A stretch of 64,000 bases of DNA. Source: Centrapalus pauciflorus. Taxonomy: Eukaryota; Streptophyta; Magnoliopsida; Asterales; Asteraceae. Below, piece after piece: positions 1 through 10,027 of this stretch. Made by a program: the position numbers and the translations under genes. The notes beneath the pieces are model-generated. The model worked only from the letters and a program-made list of their open reading frames with translations, did not search any database and was not told the origin of the DNA. How positions within the stretch are numbered: position 1 is the stretch's first letter; each line of letters begins with the position of its first letter. The stretch spans positions 228,679 to 292,678 of the forward strand of contig JAANYP010002773.1 in the NCBI GenBank assembly GCA_020465985.1, written 5' to 3'.

Positions 1-1870
1 TTTGGTGAAAATGTCTGCAAGCTGTTCATTGGTGGAAATAAAACTTACCTCCACATTACCTTTCTGAATGTGATCCCTGATGAAGTGATGTCTGACTTCA
101 ATATGCTTTGTTCTTGAATGAAATACAGGATTGTTGGAGATGGCTATGGCACTTGTGTTATCACACAGAATAGGAGTTTTCCTATACACAAGGCCATAAT
201 CTTCAAGCTGATGCTGCATCCACAGAATCTGCCCACAGCAGCTTCCAGCAGCAATATACTCAGCTTCAGCAGTAGAAGTGGACACTGAGTTCTGCTTCTT
301 GCTACTCCAACTGATAAACTTTCCACCAAGAAGTTGACACCCACCTGTTGTGCTTTTCCTATCTAACCTGCAGCCTGCAAAATCAGAATCTGAATAACCT
401 GTTAGTTCAAGGCTTGAGTCTTTGGGGTACCAAAGACCCAAACCTGGTGTACCCTTCAAGTATCTGAAGATTCTTTTAACAGCAGCTAGATGTGATTCCT
501 TTGGATCAGCTTGGAACCTAGCACATAAACAGGTGGCAAACATAATATCAGGTCTACTAGCAGTTAAGTATAGCAAGCTCCCAATCATGCCTCTGTAAGC
601 TGTTACTGAAACAGCTTTGCCACTGGCATCAGCATCCAATTTCACATTGGTTGCCATTAGGGTTTTAATAGGAGAACTTTGATCAAATTTGAACTTTTTC
701 AATAGATCTAAAGTGTACTTTCTTTGATTTATAAAAATTCCAGTTGAGGTTTGTTTAACCTGCAATCCTAAAAAGAAATTTAGTTCTCCCATCATACTCA
801 TTTCATATTTAGATTTCATGAGTAATGAAAAATTCTTGCATAACTGCTCATTAGTAGAACCAAATATTATGTCATCCACATAAATTTGAACAAGCATAAT
901 ATCAGACTTCACCTTCTTTATGAACAGTGTGGTATCCACTTTACCTCTGGAGTACCCATTGCTCATAAGGAATTCAGTAAGAGTGTCATACCAGGCTCTA
1001 GGGGCTTGTTTGAGACCATAGAGAGCTTTGTCCAACTTATAGACAAATCCTGGGTGATGTTCATTTTCAAAACCAACCTGAGGCTGTCTTGACATAAACT
1101 TCTCTTGCAAAAGCTTTCGATTTTCGCAAAATGCACTGTTTCACATCCATTTGAAATACCTTAATCTCTTATGAGCGGCGTAGGCTAGATACAAACGAAT
1201 TGCTTCTACCTGGCAACAAACAGGAGCAAATGTTTTCATCATAATCAATTCCTTCCTCCTGTCTGTAGGCCCTGAGCAACCAGTCTTGCCTATTCTAATA
1301 CATTGACCCTTGCTCATCCATCTTTCTTTGTTTCCTGAAAACCCATTTTGTGCCAATTATAGTTTTACCTTTAGGGGCAGGGACCAGCTTCCATACTTTG
1401 TTTCTCTCAAACTGATTGAGTTCTTCTTGCATGGCAGTGATCCAATTGGCATCTTTTAATGCTTCATCAACCCTCTTTGGCTCCATCAGTGAAACAAAAC
1501 TAGAGAACATACAGAAGTTCTCTAAGCTGTCCCACCGTGTTTGTATCCCTTTGTTGATGTCACCAATTATTTGATCATTGGGGTGACACCTGATCCACTT
1601 AGGATCATTTTTCAATGATGATTTACCTGAGTTGTTAACATCTTCAGAAGGTCCTGTTGAACAGCTCTCAAGATTTTCAGATACACTGTTGTCTTGAGCC
1701 TGTTCACTTGTTGAACATGTCTGACCACTGTTGAACATATCAGCAGAGGAACTGGGAAAATTAGCATTGATAGGTTCTGGACATGCAGTTGTAATTAAGT
1801 CAGTACATTTATTCACACAGGGTGTATTGACATAATCATCATCATGTCCATCATGATTAACAGGTTCCAC
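1..1870 (-). pseudogene. Element A reverse transcriptase-RNase H (broken)
   Basis: The minus-strand frame from 1870 to 1295 carries the RT start typical of copia elements (EALKDANWITAMQEEL, then GTKWVFR). Frames then shift near 1295-1356 and near 1140. From about 1100 to position 1 the frame appears open: the KLDKALYGLKQAPRAWYD motif, the catalytic YVDD at 871-882, the SRPDIMFA motif, the RNase H DRKSTTGG and STAEAEY motifs, and the terminal EQLADIFTK. The QMDVKSAF catalytic segment at about 1140 is disrupted by the frameshift. The protein continues past the window start. It is non-functional as it stands. Confidence 0.85.
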
Positions 1871-3243
1871 ACTGGTGTAGTGGAAGCTTTTGAGTCCTCT
1901 TCATTGATTGAATGCATGAGATCATCAAAGTTAAGTTCTCTTGAAACTAATTCAGGGACAGCTTTGGTGGAGGCATTCTTGGACTCTTCAAAGGTGACAT
2001 TGATAGATTCATCTATCACCTTTCTTTTGTTGTTGTATACTCTGTAGGCTTTGGAGATAGCAGAGTAGCCAACAAACACACCTTCATCAGCTTTAGGTTC
2101 AAACTTTGACAGCTGGTCCCTTTGATTCAGAATGAAACAGGGACATCCAAACACATGGAAATAACTGACATTTGGCTTTCTCCCTTTGAGCAGCTCATAG
2201 GGAGTCTTGTTGAACCTTTTCACCACTAAGGATCTGTTTTGGGTGAAGCAGGCAGTGTTAACAGCTTCAGCCCAAAATGATGAAGGTAAACCTGATGCAC
2301 ACAGCATGGTTCTGGCAGCTTCAATGAGAGTTCGGTTTCTCCTTTCAGCAACTCCATTTTGTTTAGGAGTTCTTACTGCTGAAAAGTTTTGAGAGATAAC
2401 ACTTTCTCTTCACAGAAGTCTTCAAGAGTACTGTTTCCCACTCTTGAATTCAAGTACGGCATGATCGACTTCTAAGCTGCTTTACTTGGGCAGAGTTCAG
2501 CATTTCCAATCTTTTTGACAAATCCAATAATCTCTCTAGCAGCCTCTCCTTTTGCTCTGCAGAAAGACAACCCATGGTGTACTGGGAGAACTCATCACCA
2601 TTACAAAGAGTGTTCTTCTTCCTCCTAGACTTGGGACATTAACAGGTCCAAACAAGTCCATATGGATTAAGAAGAGTGAAGTATCAATAGAGAAATTATG
2701 TTTGGATTTAAAAGATGTTTTTCTCTGCTTGCCTTTCTCACAAGCTGTGCATAATCTATCCTTAGCAAAAGTCATAGAAGGCAAACCTGTCACCAACTCT
2801 TTCTTACAAAGTTTGTTGATGTTCTTGAAGTTCAGATGTGACAGTCTTCTGTGCCATAGCCAGTTTAGATCAGCATTTGTTCTTGTGAGAAAACAGGTTT
2901 CAGTTGTGGGGTCAGCAAAATGCATATCCACAACATATACACCTTTCTTTCGTTGAGCACATAGCACAACTTTGCCTTGGGAATCCAATATGTAACCCAG
3001 GTGCTCATCAAAGTTAACCTTGTAGCCAGCATCACACAGTTGGCTTATGCTAACAAGGTTGTGTTTTAGCCCAACCACATAGGCTACTCTTTTGAACACT
3101 GCAGCACCAGCTTTAAGAGTTTCATATCCCTCAGTGGATCCCTGTACATTGTCACCAAAGGTGACTTTTGGCCCTTTTTCAGGCCTGAGTTCACTCAGCA
3201 ATTCTTTACAACCTGTCATGTGCCCTGAGCAGCCACTGTCCAA
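1813..3243 (-). pseudogene. Element A protease end and integrase (broken)
   Basis: The frame 3243-2536 starts at the aspartic protease active-site signature (DSGCSGHMTG). It continues through the pre-integrase domain with the zinc-binding HHCC set (WHRRLSHLNF ... CTACEKGK) and the first catalytic Asp region (HMDLFGPV). A frameshift lies near 2540-2400. The frame 2307-1813 resumes after the NGVAERRNRTL motif, which holds the catalytic Glu and reads at about 2330-2370 in another frame, and runs through WAEAVNTACF, KTPYELLKGRKPN and the GVFVGYS motif into the acidic linker before RT. Integrase would insert cDNA into the host chromosome. This copy cannot make one protein. Confidence 0.85.
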
Positions 3244-3935
3244 GTACCAAACCTGGGAAGGTTGTTTTTTCCTAGCAGAGTGATAGGAAGGAATTATTAG
3301 TCATTTTTAGGGGACTCATCACAGAGATGAGTTCTCCTACTTCATGCAACATTTTGTTGATGGATTTTGAAAATGTCCACACTAATATTCTATCTGAATG
3401 GTATCAGCCTTGTATACCATCCTTCGTGACTGTGACTTTCCACCACTGCTTGTGACAGCTGTGAGGGAAACAGAGAAGGCAAACAACCTCAGTCCTCAGA
3501 TTCAGACAGTCCTTGGCCAGATGTGTCTTCCTTCCCACATTGTAACATTTTCCTCTTTTTAAGTATTTTTGGAAGAAAGATCCTTCAGAAACACATTCTG
3601 AGCCTGTTTTTTGTTGATTCCTTTCAGCAGGAGGTTTAGTCCTTCTTTGTTGAATCCAACAGCATTGTGTGGAGGGTTAATAGCCACAGCTTTGACTGTC
3701 TCTTCTTCCTCTTTTTTGGGAGACAGATGTCAAAGACAAAGGAAGCTTGATTGGCTTTTTGAGCTTCCACAGGTTTGGAAAACTTATTCCCATTTGGTCT
3801 CAGTTTGAGCAATGGTTTTTGCCTTTTGCCCTACTGGATTGTGATTTATGCTGCCTATCAAGCATACTCACTGTGTTTGGTTTTGAAAAACTTATTTTCA
3901 TTTAAAAACCAATTTAAACCACTATGATTTAAAAA

Positions 3936-4249
3936 CTATTTTGAAATCACAGCAGTTTTGTTTTCAACATGAGACTTACCCTTGTTGAAAACATGCTGCT
4001 TACTTTTTGAAAACTTATTTTCAAAATGTTTAGCATCAAAAGGATTAACATGCTTTTTACCAACAGCTTTGAACTCAGAACCTGTTTTGTCAACAGGTTT
4101 AGCATCCACAGCTTCAGTTTGAACATGTTTTCCTTTCTTTTGCTTGTGTGAGCTAGCAAAGCACTTAGCAGGCTGTTTTGGAGAACAAATTCCAACATCA
4201 GCTTTTGAGCTAAGTTCACACAAGCTGTCAGTATTTTGAGGCCTGACAA
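3936..4249 (-). pseudogene. Element A Lys-rich gag-protease linker remnant
   Basis: A minus-strand stretch open in two overlapping frames encodes a Lys/Ser/Val-rich low-complexity peptide. It lies between the gag remnant and the protease, where Sirevirus Gag has an extended C-terminus. No zinc knuckle is visible. The assignment rests on position and composition only. Confidence 0.4.
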
Positions 4250-5439
4250 ACCTGTTTGTTGAGATTAGTTACCATTCACAATTTTGGACTGAAGTCTTGG
4301 AAGTTTCACCAAGTAGTGGATACATCTCTTTCAAACTTACTCTATCTCAACAATTGAAAGAACTGCGTGTCGCAAGTATCCCCTCCAAGAAGAAGGCTGC
4401 TGATTTGTGCAGGGAACTGGACATTATACATGGCTGGACTTTTGTGCAGATGGCACCAGGAAGTCAACTATCTTTTGAAGCTTGGTCGATAGCTAGTTTC
4501 TATCTCTTCTGTCGTTCTCCTTTCTTCCAGTAAAAATGGAGTGACGTGTTTTATCATCAAGCGCAGTTTCCAACTTATGTAAACTGTGCCTAGGATTACT
4601 GAGGTTTAAGATGCAAAGCTTTAAGATAGATGTTGTCAGAGAATAAAGATCATTGGTTCCAACAGCAGCTTGAGATCAACAAGCATATATTCAAACATTT
4701 AAACTTTGTCTTCAGAATGAGCCACAAAAGTTTTTGTTACCTATACAGCATGGTAGGATTCCATTCTCTACGCTGCTGATGGCTTCAGCTTCAGCATATC
4801 CTGTTTGCAACTGCTGTTTGATGGGACCACTCAGTTTGGCCTCAGACATCTCGATTATCCTTCTTACAGATGAGGAAACTCAGGATGCTCTCCCAGTCAA
4901 CATGTCTCTGCCATGACCCTTTTGGCGATTGGAAGACACAGAGTTTTCCAATTTCCTCAGCTTAGCCATGGCCATAAGGGACTTTAACCGTAGCCAATCA
5001 TCCCTTGTAGTCTTGTGGGGTTTGGTAGACTGACTCAACAGCTTTTGGACACACATCAAGCAGCTATGTGACCGTTTGCCACACTGAAGCACTCAGCTTG
5101 GATTTTGTCAAATGCCTCTTTTTGCCCAGCACTGAACATCCCTTGTCAGCATATTTCCCTTCCAAACCTTTTCTTTTGAACCTTGTTGACAAGCATGGAC
5201 CTATCATTTGCCTCATCATCTTTGTGTCAGCAAGATCTGCAGCATCGTCTTCAGCTTCGTCCAACCGGGGGACGTAACTTCCCTCTCTTTCATCATCCTG
5301 CGATCAGGTTGATGCCACCTCACTACACTGATTACAGGCTGTCCTCTACACTAGCCACAAGGCTGGCACCTTTTTCTGGGACATTTTCCACGGCATTTCT
5401 CGTTTGTTCGCCTTCGGGACTGTCATCATTCATAAGGAT
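4250..5439 (-). other. Element A decayed gag C-terminal region
   Basis: The span lies between the recognisable gag and the Lys-rich linker. Only short minus-strand pieces are open (for example 5264-5064 and 5092-4880), rich in Lys, Ser and Cys. I see no intact domain and treat it as decayed gag C-terminal sequence. Confidence 0.4.
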
Positions 5440-6099
5440 CCCATACAGATTGACTTAGATCCATCTGCGATAGCTCACCTTGAGTCATTAGGATTGTTGA
5501 GAAGTAGTTCCACTCTTCAGGTAAAATGTCCAGAAATTTGTTCACCAGGGTAAGACTGTCCTTGGTGATCCCAACAGCTTTGAGATCATTCACTAGAGCA
5601 GTGAACCTGGTGTAGGTTTCAGTGAGAGTCTCCTTTGGTTTAGCAAAAAGAGTTCATACTGTCTAACAAGATTGTTGATCCTGTTTTCCAGTGTGATTGT
5701 GGGTCCATCATAGACGGTACACAAAGTATCCCACATCTCCTTTGCTGTCTTCATTTTCTCCACCTGCTTGAACACATCATCAGGGAGAGAAATGACCAGG
5801 TTGTTTCTGGCCTTTGCATCCAGAGCCACCAATCTCTTGTCTTCATCAGACCATTGAGCTTTAGCTTTTTCAAAGGTCCTGATTTCAAGGGCAGCTCCTT
5901 CAACCGCTGGAGTTATAGTAGTAACAGAGGTTGTCACATAGGGACCCTCCATCACTATCTCTGGTAGTTGTACATCCAGATTCTCTAAGTAGAGCATCCT
6001 TCTGCACTTCCAACCAGAGAAGTTTTGATGATTAAATTTTGGAGGCTTGCCCATAGAGCCATTGTCATAGTAAGAAGAATTTGCAGCACTGTTGTCCAT
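5440..6099 (-). pseudogene. gag: Element A gag (frameshifted)
   Basis: The ATG at 6099-6097 is the first in-frame start after the PBS. The upstream codons of the same open frame read through PBS and LTR sequence and are not expected to be coding. Residues from about 15 contain the copia Gag N-terminal pattern (KPPKFNHQNFSGWKCRRML). Further on come the DDVFKQVEKMKTAKEMWDTL motif and a helix that normally leads to the oligomerisation domain. A frameshift near 5640 moves the continuation (ETLTETYTRFTALVNDL, FLDILPEEW) to another frame, down to about 5450. Gag would form the virus-like particle. This copy is inactive. Confidence 0.8.
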
Positions 6100-6146
6100 G
6101 GAAACTTGGGAGAATGAGAGATCTAGAATGACACACACTCTAAACT

Positions 6147-6158
6147 GCTCTGATACCA
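6147..6158 (-). other. Primer-binding site of element A (initiator tRNA-Met)
   Basis: The plus strand reads GCTCTGATACCA; on the minus strand this is TGGTATCAGAGC, complementary to the 3' end of plant initiator tRNA-Met. It lies two bases inside the LTR end at 6161. Confidence 0.9.
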
Positions 6159-6160
6159 GT

Positions 6161-7279
6161 TGTAGGTCCCGAGAGGTTCCCAAAGTATATAGTTATAAGC
6201 TGTAGAGGGGGGGTGAATACAGCACTTTAAAAACTACACACTCTTTTCTCAATGTTTGTATGTATTATCAACAATTTGTTAATTACAAACAAGCTTGAAT
6301 GCGGAATTGTTCAAGCTGAGATGACAGATACAACAGTATGCTTACTAGTCTAAGACAGACTCGAACTAGTATACAATGAATACACTCACTAAGAAGCACT
6401 CACTGTGTTTACAAGACTTAAGGAACAGCTTAGGTAAAACAGCTTAGACACACAGAGCTGGTTTACAGAAGACTTGCATGCATGAAGATCACACTTGCAC
6501 GTTCACTCTTGGTTTAAGCACTTAGCTTTCTTCACTCTTCTTTCTGACCTTAGAAGCTTCCTTTTATACTCACTTAGAGGATCTCAGAGAAACATCTTCA
6601 TTGGACAGAATGAAAAGGAAAAGTCTTGTTGAAAAGACAACATAACCTTTTCTGCACTTTTCTGAAAAGCAGATTTGTCTTCATATGTGCAGAACTTTTG
6701 TCTTTTTACTTTGTCTACTGTTGCATTGCCTTTAACTAATTTAGGAATGTCAACTTTGCGTCTTTCTTCCCTGTAAAGGCCTATTTTGATATAAGAAAAA
6801 GGTCTGTCACCCTTTTTCAAATATCCTTTTGTCTTCATGTTACAGAACAGCGTGGGCAGGCTGAGCAGTTCTGTTTTCCACTTTGTCTTCGACTTTGTAA
6901 ACTGATCTTGTAGTCAAAAACAATACATGATGACTTGGAAACAAATTCCATAAAGTGTTTAGCCTGTTCACAAAGAACAGGTTCTGTTCACAAAGAACAG
7001 AACACTTTAAAAATGCCCAAGCTACTCAATAGTGAAGAGCAGCGTAGACAGTTTATGTCCAGCCTGTTCAGCAGACAGAGCACCTTGGACAAACTGTCTT
7101 AGTTGCAACACATGCAACATATAGAACAGCTTTAGACTGATATTGCAAATCATTTTCAGGTTTCAATAAGGCATATAACAGGCCTTAAATTCAACCTTCA
7201 AATGCATCAATAGGTTTGATTATAAAATCTCCCCCTCAGATGTAGAACAGGTTTGACTGAGGCCTTTTTGTGCCTAACA
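6161..7279 (-). repeat. 5' LTR of element A
   Basis: On the minus strand it starts TGTTAGG (7279) and ends CCTACA (6161), giving short inverted ends, and is followed by the PBS. It is about 1.12 kb. It contains a TATA-like box and a C-run near its 3' end (6207-6213 on the plus strand), as is common in Sirevirus LTRs. It also has several short repeats containing AACAG or CAGCTT. The far boundary is inferred from the abrupt start of element B coding sequence. Confidence 0.7.
6561..6570 (-). promoter_or_regulatory. Candidate TATA box in element A LTR
   Basis: The minus strand reads AGTATAAAAG inside the LTR, about 400 bases before the LTR 3' end. The position suits the U3/R boundary. Confidence 0.45.
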
Positions 7280-9687
7280 CTGTTAATACAGCATGTTATG
7301 TTCTAAACAGGGTTCAGGTTGTTCAAACTAAAGGGAAAACTCCTTATGAGTTATTTCATAATAGAATTCCCTTAATAGCCTTTTTCAAGTCTTTTGGCTG
7401 TCCATGTACCATTCTTCACACTAAAACTCACTTAGGGAAGTTTGAAAGCAAGGCTGAAGAAGGATTCTTTGTAGGATACTCAAATCAAAGCAAAGCCTAT
7501 AGAGTATATAACAGTGTGTCTAAAACCATTGAAGAAAGTGCAAATGTTGAGTTTAATAAAAATACTGCAAATGTCAAAGGCACTGGTCCTGATTAGTTGT
7601 TTGATTTAGATTCACTAACAAATTCTCTGAGCTTTGTTGAGTATAATGCAGAAGCTGATGCAAACAGGATTGAAGCTGTCAACACAAATTCTCATGCTAC
7701 CAATACAAATTCTCAAGCTGTTGGCACAAACTCTCAAGCTGTTACAGATTCAAATACTTGGGATGAATATACACCTATACCACTTCTGTCATGTGACCCT
7801 CCAGGGGTTCTGCATGCTCAACATGATACAAATCTAGACACTGAAGTGCCACTCCCAAGTCCTGAGAGAACAGCTCCAACACAAAGGGAAACAGTCCCAG
7901 ATTCAAGTCAAGCTGTTCCAGAAGCTGAACCATCCACTGGTCCTGATGGAGATGATACAAATCTTGGATCCTCTTTTCAGACAGAAAGAGAGCCTACACT
8001 CAGAGTTCACAAGTATCATCCTCTCAGTCAAATAATGGGTGATCCACGTACACCTGTGCAAACAAGAAACATGGTTCACAATGAGACTGCGGTTGCTGAA
8101 CAAGCAGTTCCTGAATTCAGTCTAGCTGCTTTTGAACATGCCTGTTTCATGTCTCAACTAGAACCTAAAAAGGCATCAGAAGCATTGAAAGATTCATCCT
8201 GGATTGAGGCAATGCAGGAAGAGCTGCTACAATTCAAGATTCAAAATGTCTGGACACTGGTTGATCTTCCTAAAGGAAAGAGAGCAATTGGTACAAGATG
8301 GGTGTTCAGAAACAAGAAAGATGAGAGAGGGATAGTCATCAAGAATAAAGCAAGAATAGTAGCACAAGGGTACACTCAAGAAGAAGGCATAGATTATGAT
8401 GATGTATTTGCTCCAGTGGCAAGAATTGAAGCCATCAGACTATTTTTGGCCTATGCAAGCTTCAAAGGTTTTAAAGTGTATCAAATGGATGTGAAGTCTA
8501 CTTTTCTATATGGGACAATTGAAGAGGAGGTCTATGTATGTCAGCCTCCTGGTTTTGAGGACTACAAGTATCCAGACAGAGTCTACAAGTTAGACAAGGC
8601 TCTCTATGGTCTCCATCAAGCCCCCAGAGCATGGTATGACACTCTGTCATCATACCTTCTACAGAATGGGTTCAAGAGAGGCACTCTGGACAAAACACTT
8701 TTCACAAAGTCCATCAAAGCTGAGATTCTGCTTGTACAAATCTATGTTGATGACATCATCTTTGGCTCAACAAATGATTGTTTGTGCAAAGAGTTTGAGA
8801 CATTAATGCACAAAAAGTTTCAAATGAGTTCAATGGGAGAACTCACTTTCTTTCTAGGATTACAGGTCAAGCAGAAGCCCACTGGTCTCTTTATAAGTCA
8901 ATCAAAGTATGTTAAAGACACAATGGAAAAGTTTGGGTACCAAGATACCAAAGCTGCAAGTACTCCTATGGATCCTCACAAGCAGCTTCATACAGACAAA
9001 GACGAAATAGATGTGGATATTCATTTATACAGATCTCTTATAGGATCACTTACGTATCTAACATCCTCTAGACCTGATATTATGTTTGCTGTCTGTGTCT
9101 GTGCAAGGTTTCAATGCTCACCAAAGGATTCCCATCTGGTTGCTGTTAAGAGAATCTTTAGATATCTAAAAGGCCAACCTCATTTAGGCCTCTTGTATCC
9201 TAAAGACTCTCCTCTTACATTAACAGCCTACTCTGACAGTGACTATGGAGGATGCAACATTGACAGAAAATCCACAGCTGGTGGCTGTCAATACTTAGGA
9301 GCAAGACTGGTCTCTTGGCAATGCAAAAAGCAAACAACTGTTTCCACCTCATCCACTGAAGCAGAATATGTAGCAGCTGCAAGCTGTTGCTCCCAGGTAA
9401 TGTGGATTCAAAATCAACTGAGAGACTATGGTATGAACTTCTTATCCACTCCTATTTACATTGAAAATTCAAGTGCAATCAGCATTGTGCAAAACCCAGT
9501 GAAATTCCCAAAAACCAAGCATATAGAAATCAGATTTCACTTTATAAGGGATTGTAATGAGAAGAAATTAATCCAAGTTACCAAAATACATACAGATGAT
9601 CAGTTAGCTGATCTATTTACAAAACCTTTTGATGTAGGAAGGTTCACTTTCCTGGTATCAAATATTGGTATGGTAAACATGAATTAA
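7280..9687 (+). pseudogene. pol: Element B pol: integrase C-terminus, RT and RNase H (one stop)
   Basis: One reading frame runs from 7280 to the TAA at 9685-9687, with a single in-frame TAG at 7594-7596 that probably replaced a Trp codon (GPD-stop-LFDLDSL). Before the stop are the integrase C-terminal motifs (KTPYELF, EGFFVGYS). After it come a Ser/Gln-rich linker, RT (GTRWVFRNK, QMDVKSTFLYG with a catalytic Asp, YVDD in IYVDDIIFGS) and RNase H (DRKSTAGGCQ, SSTEAEYVAA, then the terminal DQLADLFTKPF). Apart from the stop, RT and RNase H keep their catalytic residues. The true 5' start is outside the window because element A separates it. Confidence 0.9.
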
Positions 9688-10027
9688 TTTTTTTTCATTA
9701 TTATCTACTTCATATGCTTAGTTAAGGGGGAGTCACTGTTTCATTAAGAAATGCTCAATTTCCAACTAACAGCTTGAGTATTTTCTCAAGCTGCTAGTTC
9801 ATTTTCTCGGACTGTTAGTTCTTTCACTTGATCTGTCAAAGTGTGCAGGGTAATTAGGTAATTTCTTAAATGTGTGCGCGGGACCCAACCTTTTTCAAAA
9901 CCTTTAAAGGTCCCAGTTTCGTTCAGTTGTAACTACCAGTTACATAATCTCATACAACGACCTTCTTTTCTCTCTGAACGATTCACACACTCTTCTTTGA
10001 AACCCTAAAATCCCCGTTTAATCTTCC
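9688..10027 (+). other. Pol-env spacer of element B
   Basis: This non-coding spacer contains a GGGGGAG purine run at 9726-9732 and copies of a CAGCTTGAG / CTCAAGCTG motif that also occurs in the LTR. It may carry signals for expressing the downstream ORF. No promoter was positively identified. Confidence 0.5.

Larger units (their letters stand above)
1..7279 (-). mobile_element. Element A: Ty1/copia (Sirevirus-like) retrotransposon, left end outside window
   Basis: Read on the minus strand the order is LTR (7279-6161), PBS, gag, protease, integrase, RT, RNase H, which is the Ty1/copia order with integrase before RT. Position 1 falls in the last conserved RNase H-end motif (EQLADIFTK), so the 3' end and second LTR lie to the left. 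The element is broken by frameshifts in gag, integrase and RT. Its right edge (TAACA at 7275-7279) coincides with the point where element B's integrase frame starts abruptly, so A is inferred to have inserted into B. The target duplication would then be CTGTT (7280-7284), which cannot be confirmed here. Confidence 0.85.

Noticed and set aside
4297..4533. Plus-strand 78-aa ORF inside element A
   Set aside because: It lies antisense to the decayed gag region of A, with no recognisable motif or start context; most likely a chance frame.
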